From positions 1 to 34,723 of the forward strand of contig CAZPSP010000007.1 in the NCBI GenBank assembly GCA_964589285.1: a DNA stretch of 34,723 nucleotides, in the 5' to 3' direction. Origin of the DNA: DAOUEG01 sp964589285 (lineage in GTDB: Bacteria > Chloroflexota > Dehalococcoidia > Dehalococcoidales > RBG-16-60-22). Positions 21,618 through 30,261 of the stretch are shown in pieces (the stretch's first letter is position 1; the number at the start of each line of letters is the position of its first letter). The position numbers and the translations under genes are program-made. Under the pieces are notes generated by a model that did not search any database, was not told the origin of the DNA, and saw nothing but the letters and a program-made list of their open reading frames with translations.

Positions 21618-23531
21618 ATGTTTGGCTGGATGGGTAAAATTCTTCAGGTTGACCTCACGAATAGCAGGTATGATGAGATAATGACCTGGGATTACGCTGA
21701 GAAATACCTCGGCGGCCGCGGTTTAGCATCCCGTCTTTACTGGGAAAAGGTGGCGCCGGACACCGGCGCTTTCGAACCTGGAAACGTTCTGATGTTCATG
21801 ACCGGCCCGCTGCTGGCTGCCGGGGCCCAGGGTTGTGCGCGGATGTGTATCTCCGGAAAGTCGCCCATGGCCTACCCGGAAGGGTATTGTTACGGAAGTC
21901 TCGGCGGTTATTTCCCGGCAGAGATAAAACGGGCGGGCTGGGATGGCATCGTACTCCTCGGCCGAGCCGACAAACCTGTTTTCCTTACCATATTCGATGA
22001 TAAAGTCACTCTGGAAGATGGGAGCCGGTTTTGGGGAAAATCCGCCTGTACGATGGAAAAGCTGCTGGAAGATGAGTATGGTAAAACGGCGCGTTTCGTC
22101 ACCACCGGTCCCGCCGGGGAGAACCTGGTCAGGACAGCCACGCTGTATGCGTCCCTTCAGGGCGCCGTCACTGCCGGTTTCGGTGCGGTCATGGCATCCA
22201 AGAACGTCAAGGCGATTATCGTCAAGGGTACCGGGCGTCCGAAAGCTGCCGCTCCGGAGCGTGTGAAAGAGCTGGCGGCCTATACCAGGGAACTGAAAGA
22301 CACGGTCAGCCTGGCGATCGTACCGCGGATCGATATGTCCGGGCACGGCCACCTGCTGGAGACTCTCGGCCAGCGCCACTGCTACCAGTGCTCTCTCACC
22401 TGCTCAAAGTACATATATCGCATCGGCAAAGACCCGGCATTGACCGGCTTGCGCGGCTGCCAGGCCATGGAGTATTACCTGCCGTGGCTCTACGACAGAG
22501 AAGACGAGCCGGTGAAAACGCTGTTCGATGCTCCCACGCTCGCTAATGATTATTCCATAGGGACGTTCGAACTCCAGTCCATGGTGGAATGGCTCTGGGC
22601 CTGCCACAAGAACGGCGTTTACACGGACAAAGACCTGGGACTGCCGCTTTCAAAACTCGGTACCCGCGAATTTCTGGAAAAATTGCTCCATGCTATCGCC
22701 TACCGGGAAGGCTTCGGCGATGTTCTGGCCGAAGGCATGGTGCGGGTACGCTTCAGGGTAAAAACGGAAGCCGCAGCACTGTTTCCCCGGAGCACCGCCC
22801 CGATCGGCTCCACCGACGGCGTACCGCCCCGTTCGCATATTGCCCACGCGCTGCTGTACCCCTTCGAGCCGCGCATGCATCCAATCAATGTCCACGAAAT
22901 CGGCTATCTCGGCCTGCCCTGGGGCCAGTATTTCCAGGATCCCTCCGCCTCGAAATTCACTCCGGAATCATACCTCGAGATTGCCCGGAAATGGTGGGGA
23001 AGCGAGACCGCTGCCGATCAGACCACCTATGAAGGCAAGGCTGTGGCCGCCAGGAATATACAGAACCGTACCTACCTGCGCGACAGCCTGGGATTGTGCG
23101 ACTACATTTACCCCATCACCTATTCGTTCAGCAAATACGGCCCGGTGGGAGACCCGGATCTCGAAGGCAAGCTATATACCGCCATTACCGGCCGGCCGGC
23201 TTCAGAACTCGAAACGTTCGGCGAACGCATTTTCAATATGCAGCGGCTGATACAATGGCGGGAAGGCCACCGTATCCCGGAAGATGATTACCCGCCGGAA
23301 TTCAACTTCACCGAGCCCCTTTTCCAGAACATCCACGGCGCGAAAATGAAAATGCCCGGGCCGGGCGCGCAGCCGGTGGATGCTACCGGAAACGTCCTCG
23401 ACCGGCACAAGTTTACCGCCATGCTCCGCGAATACTATGAACTCCGCGGCTGGGACAGGGAAACCGGATTACCAACCGAAGAAACATTACGGAAACTGGG
23501 CATGGAAGACCTCATCGGGGCGCTCGGGTAG
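21618..23531 (+). CDS. Aldehyde:ferredoxin oxidoreductase family protein (AOR 1)
   Basis: A 637-residue tungsten/molybdenum pterin enzyme. The N-terminal domain (about 1-205) holds the cofactor loops GGRGLASRLYWEK and CYGSLGGYFPAEIKRAGWDG, then GFGAVMASKNVKAI. The [4Fe-4S] ligands are Cys255/Cys258/Cys262 in CYQCSLTC and Cys494 in LGLCDYIYP, matching the family pattern. It probably oxidises an aldehyde to the acid, reducing ferredoxin, in the cytoplasm. TATAAT lies about 30 bases ahead and GGAG nine bases before ATG. It converges on the DUF362/ferredoxin gene, with 15 bases between the stops. It is clearly different in sequence from AOR 2, so the two likely use different substrates. Confidence 0.93.
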   Translation: MFGWMGKILQVDLTNSRYDEIMTWDYAEKYLGGRGLASRLYWEKVAPDTGAFEPGNVLMFMTGPLLAAGAQGCARMCISGKSPMAYPEGYCYGSLGGYFPAEIKRAGWDGIVLLGRADKPVFLTIFDDKVTLEDGSRFWGKSACTMEKLLEDEYGKTARFVTTGPAGENLVRTATLYASLQGAVTAGFGAVMASKNVKAIIVKGTGRPKAAAPERVKELAAYTRELKDTVSLAIVPRIDMSGHGHLLETLGQRHCYQCSLTCSKYIYRIGKDPALTGLRGCQAMEYYLPWLYDREDEPVKTLFDAPTLANDYSIGTFELQSMVEWLWACHKNGVYTDKDLGLPLSKLGTREFLEKLLHAIAYREGFGDVLAEGMVRVRFRVKTEAAALFPRSTAPIGSTDGVPPRSHIAHALLYPFEPRMHPINVHEIGYLGLPWGQYFQDPSASKFTPESYLEIARKWWGSETAADQTTYEGKAVAARNIQNRTYLRDSLGLCDYIYPITYSFSKYGPVGDPDLEGKLYTAITGRPASELETFGERIFNMQRLIQWREGHRIPEDDYPPEFNFTEPLFQNIHGAKMKMPGPGAQPVDATGNVLDRHKFTAMLREYYELRGWDRETGLPTEETLRKLGMEDLIGALG

Positions 23532-23546
23532 CAGAATGGATGCGGA

Positions 23547-24692
23547 CTAAAAGAATAGCCTGCCCAGCAAGGGCGTCTCGACGGTGATGGCCCCTTCCGG
23601 GCATAGTTCCTGGCAGCAGAAGCACCGGATGCAGCGCTGGTAATCATAGACCGGGGAATGTGACTTATCTCCATCAGGCCAGTCGATCGCCTTCGGCCCG
23701 ACAGGGCAGTGACGCACGCAGGTACCGCAGCGGGTGCATTTTCCGGTCTCGATGACCGGCCGGGGCGAGGTGTACTGCTTGATGAATTTCCCTTTCCAGC
23801 CGCCTTTCAACCGGTCCGGCGGTTTGCGGACAGCCTTGAAATCACGGCAGATGTACTGCTCGATGTCCACGCCGAGTATTTCAATGTTTTCCATGTGATA
23901 CGTACCCAGTCCGGCTTTCTCTCCCGGCTTCATGGTCGGAACGAACTCAGGGTTAAGGTCAATCAACCGGCAGGCCGTAGCATCGAGGGCTATGGGATCG
24001 TTGGAGATGAGCAGGATACCCAGTTTTCTCGGGTCGCCGCCCCTTGGGCCGTTGCCTTCCATTGCCATGATCGCATCCATGATATAGAGACGGGGTTTCA
24101 GCAGCGTGTTGATATCGACGAGCATCGTTGCGAAATCGTACGCATTAGGCAGCCGCGAGTGCTGTTGGGCTTTCCGCATGCCGGGGATGCAGCCGAATTG
24201 GTTCTTGACCGCCCCGGTCATGCGGGTGAGCTGGTGGGTTTTCAGTTTACAGAGACTCACCAGGCCGTTTGCCGCCAGGACACCTTCGGCGATGGTGAAC
24301 TGGTGATAGAGCAGGGCTGCCGGATGATGTGTTACCTGGCCGGCGGAGAAATTGGCGAGGGGGATACCCAGTTCATCGGTGACGGTCTTGAGGCCTGCCA
24401 GGCGCATATTGAGGGCACAGCCGCCCACTGCTGAGGAATCACCGCAGGAAAGGACCGCCCCGGCTTCACGGAAGACTACGGCCGCCGCCCGCAGTACTGA
24501 CGGATGAGTGCAAACGCATTTTTCCGGTGCCGAGCCGACGAGAACGTTAGGCTTCAGCAGTATTTTTTCGCCTGCCGTGACAAACTGCTCGATGCCGCCG
24601 ATGAGGTCGATGCCTTTCCTCATTGCCTTTTCTACGACAACACTATCGTACGTGTCACACGGCACCAGGGCGACGATTGATTTTCCGGTCAT
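23547..24692 (-). CDS. DUF362 protein with C-terminal 2x[4Fe-4S] ferredoxin domain
   Basis: A 381-residue protein: a DUF362 domain (about residues 5-290) with NGLVSLCKLKTHQLTRMTGAVKNQFGCIPG, then a ferredoxin domain with Cys319/322/325/329 and Cys354/357/360/364, giving two [4Fe-4S] clusters. DUF362 function is not settled, but such fusions are common in anaerobes beside redox enzymes. It lies between two AOR genes, downstream of AOR 2 on the same strand behind a strong hairpin terminator. It may serve as electron acceptor or maturation partner for the AORs; this is inference. No signal peptide is seen. Confidence 0.9.
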   Translation of the reverse strand: MTGKSIVALVPCDTYDSVVVEKAMRKGIDLIGGIEQFVTAGEKILLKPNVLVGSAPEKCVCTHPSVLRAAAVVFREAGAVLSCGDSSAVGGCALNMRLAGLKTVTDELGIPLANFSAGQVTHHPAALLYHQFTIAEGVLAANGLVSLCKLKTHQLTRMTGAVKNQFGCIPGMRKAQQHSRLPNAYDFATMLVDINTLLKPRLYIMDAIMAMEGNGPRGGDPRKLGILLISNDPIALDATACRLIDLNPEFVPTMKPGEKAGLGTYHMENIEILGVDIEQYICRDFKAVRKPPDRLKGGWKGKFIKQYTSPRPVIETGKCTRCGTCVRHCPVGPKAIDWPDGDKSHSPVYDYQRCIRCFCCQELCPEGAITVETPLLGRLFF

Positions 24693-24706
24693 GGTTTACC
24701 TTTAAG

Positions 24707-24739
24707 AAAATGGAGCGGGTTGTTCGTCCCGCTCCATTT
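24707..24739. terminator. Terminator between AOR 2 and the DUF362 gene
   Basis: AAATGGAGCGGG and CCCGCTCCATTT form a perfect 12-bp stem with an 8-base loop. On the minus strand it runs into ATTTTCTT. It lies just after the AOR 2 stop, so the DUF362 gene probably needs read-through or another promoter. Confidence 0.85.
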
Positions 24740-24758
24740 CAATCTTGCTCTAGAGAGG

Positions 24759-26612
24759 CTAGTCCTCGGGATAAAGAACACGCGCGGCCTGCTCCAATCC
24801 CAGCTCCAGCAGTTTCTTCTTGCTGGGCCTGCCGGTTTGGCGGTCCCAATCCATGGCTGCGAAGTATTCGTTGAATAGTTCGTCCTCGGTCATGGTGATG
24901 CCGGCACGCGGACCGACTGTCTTGGGAGGTCTGCCGAGCATCCGGTCCGGGTATTTGAACGGTAGATAGACTCCCTCGCGGATATTAAAGGCCTGGCGCA
25001 TGTTGTTTATTCTCTCGCCGGTCTTGAGAAGTTCTTCCAGCGTGATATCCCAGCCGGACATCACCTTGAGACCGTGGATGAAATCATCGATGTGAGGCAG
25101 GCCCTGGATGACGAATATGCAGGTGCCGATGGAGTTTGCCATATGGTTGAAGTTATTCCCGATGGCGTGGGGTATACCCCGGCCGACATATGAACGGCGG
25201 TCATATTCCGGCATGATGCCGCCCGGAGTGCCTTCACCACCCTGGGTATGGCGACCGGGCGTGGGATCGGCGCCGTAGGATATGGCGAACTGGTGACCGC
25301 CGCGGCTGTCGTGCGCGGCGAATTCCTGGCCGCCGATGTGCATGGCGTACTTCTCAGATCCTTTGCCGATCTTTTGCGCGGCCATCCTGACGCCATCCGC
25401 GAGGATGTCCCCGAAACCCTGACGCAGGCACATGCGTTCCGTCATTTCCACGATGGCTTTATGGTTGCCCCAGGTCATCTCCAGGCCGTCGGTATCTTCT
25501 TTGGTCAAAATGCCGTGTTCGTAGCACTCCAGCGCAAAAGCGATACAGGCCCCGGCGGAAATGGTATCCACTCCATAGCGGTTGCAGATATCGTTCAGCT
25601 TGATCACGGAATCCAAGTTATCGTTGAGGCAGTTGGTGCCGAACATGGCCAGCGTTTCGTATTCAGGTTTGTGAGCCCCGGCTTCCCACTGGTAATCGCT
25701 GCTCTCGGAGCTGGCTTTCATATGGCCGCCGCAGCCGATGGGGCAACGCCAGCAGCCGTATCTCTTCTGCTGCTGTGCGATGACGGGTTCTGCGCCGAGG
25801 TTCTCATACGTAGGCAGGTCGACTTCGGCGACGCCTTTCCAGTTCTTGGTAGGAGCATCGTCCACCTTGGCGCACATGTTAAAAATACCGGGGGTGCCCG
25901 TTTCACGCAAGCCGACGACATGCCCGCCGAGCTTGCCCGTCTGCTCCTTGCGGACTTGTTTCATCGCGGTGGGGTCCTCCACGGGCGGAGCCATCGTGCC
26001 CTTGCAGACGACAGCCTTGAGTTTCTTGGAACCCATGACGGCGCCGAGGCCGGAACGCCCGGCGGCGCGGCCCTTGTTGTTCATCACGGCGGCGATCCGT
26101 GCTACCTTTTCGCCGGACTGGCCGATACAGCAGAGGTCGGTGTTCTTGCCATGCTCCGCGAGCAGGATGTCTTCCGTTTCAAAAGAGTCTTTGCCCCAGA
26201 TATGGGAAGCGTCCCTCAATTCCGCTTTGCCCTCTTCGATGAAGAGATATACGGGTTTCTCCGAGATGCCCTGGACAAAAATGGCATCATAACCGGAGAA
26301 TTTCACATACGGCCCGAAACTGCCGCCTGAGTTAGCATCGCCCCAGCCTCCCGTCAACGGGGATTTGCCCACGACGGTGTAACGCGACCCGCCGATGGCA
26401 TCTGTACCGGTTATCATGCCGGTAGTAATGCCGAAGATGGCATCCGGACCGAGGGGGTCAACGCCGGCCTTCTGTCGTTCGAAGAGAACTTTTGCGCCGA
26501 GTCCGTAGCCGCCGAGGAAATCCCGGGCGGTCTTCTCATCGAGTTCTTCATCCCAGAGTTTGCGAGCGGAAAGATCAGCCCATAATATCTTTCCCATGAA
26601 ACCTTTAGCCAT
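24759..26612 (-). CDS. Aldehyde:ferredoxin oxidoreductase family protein (AOR 2)
   Basis: A 617-residue AOR-family enzyme. I start at ATG 26612 because AGGAGG lies seven bases ahead and MAKGFMGKILWADLS is the family N-terminus; the open frame upstream is leader. Cofactor loops are GGYGLGAKVLFE and GDANSGGSFGPYVKFSGYDA, then SGLGAVMGSKKLKAV. Cluster ligands are Cys287/Cys290/Cys294 in CWRCPIGC and Cys498 in SIGTCIF. It is near-standard in length for AOR and probably oxidises an aldehyde with ferredoxin as acceptor. A TTGACA-17-TATTAT promoter and a hairpin leader precede it, and a strong terminator follows, so it appears to be a highly expressed single-gene unit. Confidence 0.94.
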   Translation of the reverse strand: MAKGFMGKILWADLSARKLWDEELDEKTARDFLGGYGLGAKVLFERQKAGVDPLGPDAIFGITTGMITGTDAIGGSRYTVVGKSPLTGGWGDANSGGSFGPYVKFSGYDAIFVQGISEKPVYLFIEEGKAELRDASHIWGKDSFETEDILLAEHGKNTDLCCIGQSGEKVARIAAVMNNKGRAAGRSGLGAVMGSKKLKAVVCKGTMAPPVEDPTAMKQVRKEQTGKLGGHVVGLRETGTPGIFNMCAKVDDAPTKNWKGVAEVDLPTYENLGAEPVIAQQQKRYGCWRCPIGCGGHMKASSESSDYQWEAGAHKPEYETLAMFGTNCLNDNLDSVIKLNDICNRYGVDTISAGACIAFALECYEHGILTKEDTDGLEMTWGNHKAIVEMTERMCLRQGFGDILADGVRMAAQKIGKGSEKYAMHIGGQEFAAHDSRGGHQFAISYGADPTPGRHTQGGEGTPGGIMPEYDRRSYVGRGIPHAIGNNFNHMANSIGTCIFVIQGLPHIDDFIHGLKVMSGWDITLEELLKTGERINNMRQAFNIREGVYLPFKYPDRMLGRPPKTVGPRAGITMTEDELFNEYFAAMDWDRQTGRPSKKKLLELGLEQAARVLYPED

Positions 26613-26632
26613 ATGTGTGCCTCCTGTTAATT

Positions 26633-26675
26633 TACCCGCGGCATTGTGTGCTGCTCCGGCAAGGCGCCGCGGGTA
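26633..26675 (-). promoter_or_regulatory. Hairpin in the 5' leader of AOR 2
   Basis: TACCCGCGGC and GCCGCGGGTA are perfect 10-bp arms around a 23-base loop, lying between the predicted transcription start (about 26682) and the AGGAGG site. The loop contains a small UGC-CGGA-GCA hairpin. It is much shorter than the described Moco riboswitch and I cannot match it to a known class. Confidence 0.55.
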
Positions 26676-26688
26676 TGCTCTCCCATCG

Positions 26689-26717
26689 ATAATATAAGCA
26701 TTATCTCGCCTTGTCAA
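26689..26717 (-). promoter_or_regulatory. AOR 2 promoter
   Basis: Minus-strand TTGACA (26712-26717) and TATTAT (26689-26694) are 17 bases apart, giving a leader of about 70 bases before ATG 26612. Confidence 0.75.
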
Positions 26718-26858
26718 AACGTTTTCCATATCCGGTACGAAAGGATGCATAACGGCGCCTTACGTAGTGCGAAGGTGACCTTTTGTTAAGCGCAACGGGG
26801 CAAACTGGTGGCGCTACTGATTCATGGTCATGGCGGCGCAACGTAAACTCAGTTTGAT

Positions 26859-27449
26859 ATGAACCGGGTAAAATGTGCTGGCGGCATCGGTATTGTATTG
26901 GCGGGCGTGATTGCTCTGCTCGGCGGCTGTGCATCGGCCGGTGCGGGCATTCCCCCCAGGACTGTATCGGGAGGGTGGATAGGTTCTCCGGCCGAAGAGC
27001 AGGACTTGCAGCAGCGGTACGAAGAACTCAGGGAGATCAATGAAGGCCTGTATGCAAAAATTCAGGAATTACAGGACCGGCCCCCGGAAACAGTGGTTGT
27101 CAGGGAAGTCCGGGTGGTCAGTGAGGTAGAAGAAGTCCCGGTCTATCATGATCTGAGAGAATTCCAGGACGTTAACGAATTACAGGAATGGGTTGAAAAC
27201 TGGGCTTATACCCCGACGAGCATCAACGGCACGGTGGATCTACTGAGCGACGCCAATGATTGCGATGACTGGACGCTGGCGATGGTTCGGGACGCCACGC
27301 GCGACGGTTACATAACCGGGGTGGTGCTGGACCTTGAACGATCACATCTGTTTGTCTGTTGTATTATCGGCAACTATTTCTATTTTATCGAGCCGCAGTC
27401 CGGAGATATCTACGAAACCCTGCATAACACCTACTGGCTGATCGACTGA
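26859..27449 (+). CDS. Lipoprotein with transglutaminase-like cysteine protease fold (putative)
   Basis: A 196-residue exported protein. A signal helix (about residues 8-20) ends in LLGGC, so Cys24 should be lipidated. A coiled coil follows (about 46-73: EEQDLQQRYEELREINEGLYAKIQEL). The C-terminal part carries NDCDDWTL (Cys135), RSHLFV (His163) and FIEPQSGDI (Glu178/Asp183), in the order Cys-His-acid of transglutaminase-like and BTLCP cysteine proteases. It may cut or cross-link proteins at the cell surface, but the match rests on motif order only. No clear ribosome site precedes the ATG. It converges on ligD. No functional link to NHEJ is evident. Confidence 0.7.
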   Translation: MNRVKCAGGIGIVLAGVIALLGGCASAGAGIPPRTVSGGWIGSPAEEQDLQQRYEELREINEGLYAKIQELQDRPPETVVVREVRVVSEVEEVPVYHDLREFQDVNELQEWVENWAYTPTSINGTVDLLSDANDCDDWTLAMVRDATRDGYITGVVLDLERSHLFVCCIIGNYFYFIEPQSGDIYETLHNTYWLID

Positions 27450-27488
27450 TAAGGGAAAATCGAAGCCTGTAAGTTGAAGTCTGTGGAG

Positions 27489-30173
27489 TTATCGCTTTAA
27501 TCCCGCGGTAAGCGCTGAAACATCCAGTTTAGCGTCGAGGATATGCGCCCAGATATCGCCGGTTTTCTCAAAGCGGTCGCATGCATTGAGAATAGTGAAA
27601 TCCGTTGGATAGATTTTCTCCAGTTCGTCCCACCCGAGCGGCACGGATACACTGGCTTCAGGGCTGGGTCGCGGTGAGTAGACCGAAGCCAGGGTTTTTC
27701 CCCTGACGTTCTGGTTATGGTCCAGGAATATCTTGCCCCGCCGTTTTTCAACCGACCATTCCGTGGTAATGCCGGAAGGATTCTGCTGGAGCAAATGTTT
27801 GGAAAAGGTCTCCGCGGCGGCACGTGTGGCGCGGAAGTCCAACCCGCGCTCGATGGGCAAAAAGATATGTAGTCCCGTTCTTCCGGAAGTCTTGATAAAT
27901 GAGGGGAACTTCAGCCGGTCAAGGGTCTCCTTAAGCTGCCGGGCTACTTCGCAGGTCTTCCTGAAGGCCCTCCGGTTGAGTTCAGGCTCGTCTCCGCCCT
28001 TTTCTTCGCCGGAGTAGATGTAAGGATCGAGATCGAAGATGATGAAATCCGGGTAATTGACAATGGTATCCGGATCAGAACCGATGTCGGCAGCCAGGTC
28101 AGGACCCGTTACAGTACGGGAGAACCAGGTATGGATTTCCAGGTCTGCTATCTGCCCCAGCCAGAGCAGGGTAGCCAGGTTGTTGCAGAGCAGGTACTCG
28201 CGGTCCGGCTGGCCCTGCGCGCTGAGCGTTACCCTGTCTACGAAAGCTGGGACGGGGTTGTAATGTTTTTGAAAGAAGTGCTGCCCGGTGATGCCGTTGG
28301 GGAATCGGTTCAGGGAGAGGGGCCGGTCTTTAAGATGCGGCAGCAGCAGAGGAGAGACTTTTGTTAAATACAAAAGGAGATCACGCTTGGTGAGCGCCCG
28401 TTGACTCTCATGCTCGGGCCACAGCGCTTTATCCAGATTGCTGAATGAGACTCGCTGCCCTTCAATCGTTACGGTCAGCCGGTCGGCTTTTGCACCGAGG
28501 CGTTCCAGTACCTCGGGGATGGAACTGGACCGTTGCTCCGGCTGCCTTTCCCGGTCCGTGACAACCTTCACCGGATGCGCCGCCGCCGGAGACTTGTCAT
28601 CCCGGAACCGGAGGAAGACCGGGGCGCGGAGCTTGCCGTCTCTCGTCCACTCGGAGAACTTGACCTCTACCACCAGTTCCGGTTTTGTCCAGGTTACCTG
28701 CCCGTCTACTCCCGTATTACCAGGGAGTGGTGAATCAGCGGTTTTCAGGGATTCCAGGCGGGCCATGATCTCTTTGAGCAGCGGTTCATCAAATCCGCTG
28801 CCCACATTACCGGCGTAAGTTAACTGCCTGTTATCGTTATAGTAGCCGAGGACCAGAGAGCCGAAAGTGTCTGCCCGGCTGCCTTTACCCTCCGTATAGC
28901 CGGCCACGACGAAATCATCGCTCTTGACCGCTTTGATCTTGAGCCAGGCTTGAGAACGCTTGCCGGGTTCGTACCGGCTCTGTTTTTTCTTAGCAACCAC
29001 GCCTTCCAGGCCGTTGTCCACGGCTGCTTTGAATACCTTCTCGCCTTCAGGTGAAAAATATTCGACGAGCCGGATGGTATCCCCCGGGGCCAGGGTTTCC
29101 TTGAGCAGTTCCTTGCGCTGCTGCAGGGGAACGGCGGTCAGGTCGAATCCCTCCAGGTAGAGGATATCGAAAACGTAATAAATGATAGCAGAAGGTGGCT
29201 CAATCTCTTTACTGACTGACTTGTGAAAGATGTTGAGATAGCCCTGGAGACATTGGAAGCACTGCTTGCCCTTGGAGTCCAGGGCGATGAGTTCCCCGTC
29301 CAGCAGCATTTGGGTTGACGGCTGTTTTTTCAGTTCTTCCGAGAGTTCCCGGTAATGGCCGGTGATATCGTTGCAGCGCCGGGACAATAGGCGTACCCTG
29401 CCGCGGTCGATGAAGGAGAGAATGCGGTAGCCATCCAGTTTCGGCTCGAAGTACCAGCCTTCATCGGAAAACGGCGAGTCCGTCAGTGTTGCCAGCATGG
29501 GCGAAAGTGAAGGTGGCATTTCCTTTTCCACTGCACCGGGCAGCGAGCCCGCGGTGACGGGGTCCGCTTTCTGTTCCGGGACGGCGCCTGCTTTGATGTC
29601 TTCGATGGTCAAGCCGGAGATTACTGATTTCTCCTCTGACAGTATGTCTTTTTCTTTATCGATGTAATCGTCCTTGTGCTTGATGAGGAGCCAGTTCTTG
29701 TCCTGGTTGTGCATCTTTACCAGCGTCCAGGAGCCTTTAAGCTTGTCTCCCCGGAGTGTAAAGGAGAGCTTGCCTTCCGCCATGCCTTTTCTCATTTTTT
29801 CTTCGGCGAGAGAACGGTTATCGAAAAGGAGTTCGCCCCCTTCGTCCGGCGAGTACGTCCCGCGGTCCCAGACGATGACCTGGCCGGCGCCGTATTCTCC
29901 CGCCGGAATGGAGCCTTCGAAGGACGCGTAATCGATGGGGTGGTCTTCCACCATCACCGCCAGCCGTTTTTCTCCAGGGTCGGTCGACGGTCCTTTCGTT
30001 ACCGCCCAGGACTTCAAAACGCCGTCCACTTCCAGGCGGAAATCGTAATGGAGCCGGCGGGCGGCATGCTTCTGAACGACGAACGTCAACGGTCCCTCCC
30101 GTTCCCCGGCTTGCCTCATGGCCGGTTCCGGGGTCCGGTCGAAGCGGCGTTTCTTCGTATACTCTTCCGTCAT
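27489..30173 (-). CDS. ligD: Multifunctional NHEJ DNA ligase D
   Basis: An 894-residue LigD with domains in the order phosphoesterase-ligase-polymerase, as in Pseudomonas. The 3'-phosphoesterase (about 1-170) has LHYDFRLE with His42, Asp44 and Arg46, and EDHP with His78. The ATP-dependent ligase (about 225-530) has motif I EPKLDGYR with nucleophile Lys245. The primase-polymerase (about 590-880) has FSNLDKALWP, the metal pair in FDLDP, and SGRTGLHIFLPI. It repairs double-strand breaks with Ku. TATAAT ends six bases before the ATG and no ribosome site is seen, suggesting a leaderless message. It is divergent from a DUF72 gene and has Ku 1 kb away. Confidence 0.97.
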   Translation of the reverse strand: MTEEYTKKRRFDRTPEPAMRQAGEREGPLTFVVQKHAARRLHYDFRLEVDGVLKSWAVTKGPSTDPGEKRLAVMVEDHPIDYASFEGSIPAGEYGAGQVIVWDRGTYSPDEGGELLFDNRSLAEEKMRKGMAEGKLSFTLRGDKLKGSWTLVKMHNQDKNWLLIKHKDDYIDKEKDILSEEKSVISGLTIEDIKAGAVPEQKADPVTAGSLPGAVEKEMPPSLSPMLATLTDSPFSDEGWYFEPKLDGYRILSFIDRGRVRLLSRRCNDITGHYRELSEELKKQPSTQMLLDGELIALDSKGKQCFQCLQGYLNIFHKSVSKEIEPPSAIIYYVFDILYLEGFDLTAVPLQQRKELLKETLAPGDTIRLVEYFSPEGEKVFKAAVDNGLEGVVAKKKQSRYEPGKRSQAWLKIKAVKSDDFVVAGYTEGKGSRADTFGSLVLGYYNDNRQLTYAGNVGSGFDEPLLKEIMARLESLKTADSPLPGNTGVDGQVTWTKPELVVEVKFSEWTRDGKLRAPVFLRFRDDKSPAAAHPVKVVTDRERQPEQRSSSIPEVLERLGAKADRLTVTIEGQRVSFSNLDKALWPEHESQRALTKRDLLLYLTKVSPLLLPHLKDRPLSLNRFPNGITGQHFFQKHYNPVPAFVDRVTLSAQGQPDREYLLCNNLATLLWLGQIADLEIHTWFSRTVTGPDLAADIGSDPDTIVNYPDFIIFDLDPYIYSGEEKGGDEPELNRRAFRKTCEVARQLKETLDRLKFPSFIKTSGRTGLHIFLPIERGLDFRATRAAAETFSKHLLQQNPSGITTEWSVEKRRGKIFLDHNQNVRGKTLASVYSPRPSPEASVSVPLGWDELEKIYPTDFTILNACDRFEKTGDIWAHILDAKLDVSALTAGLKR

Positions 30174-30179
30174 GTTGAT

Positions 30180-30185
30180 ATTATA
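30180..30185 (-). promoter_or_regulatory. -10 box of ligD, probable leaderless start
   Basis: Minus-strand TATAAT ends six bases before the ligD ATG, so transcription should begin at or next to the start codon. The -35 is not clear. Confidence 0.5.
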
Positions 30186-30261
30186 ACGTGCATAACAAAA
30201 AACCGCCCGGAGTTACATAAAGTGCCGGAGCGGGATATACTTTCGGTAAAAGAGGGCTGGT

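Noticed and set aside
24708..24739. Possible CRISPR-type or mobile-element repeat
   Set aside because: A single perfect hairpin with a T-rich end right after a stop codon is better explained as a terminator, and no repeat-spacer array exists in the window.
25248..26330. Rightward open frame opposite AOR 2
   Set aside because: It lies wholly within AOR 2, which has all cofactor and cluster ligands.
26613..26750. N-terminal extension of AOR 2
   Set aside because: It covers the promoter and the leader hairpin. AGGAGG directly precedes the family-typical start at 26612.
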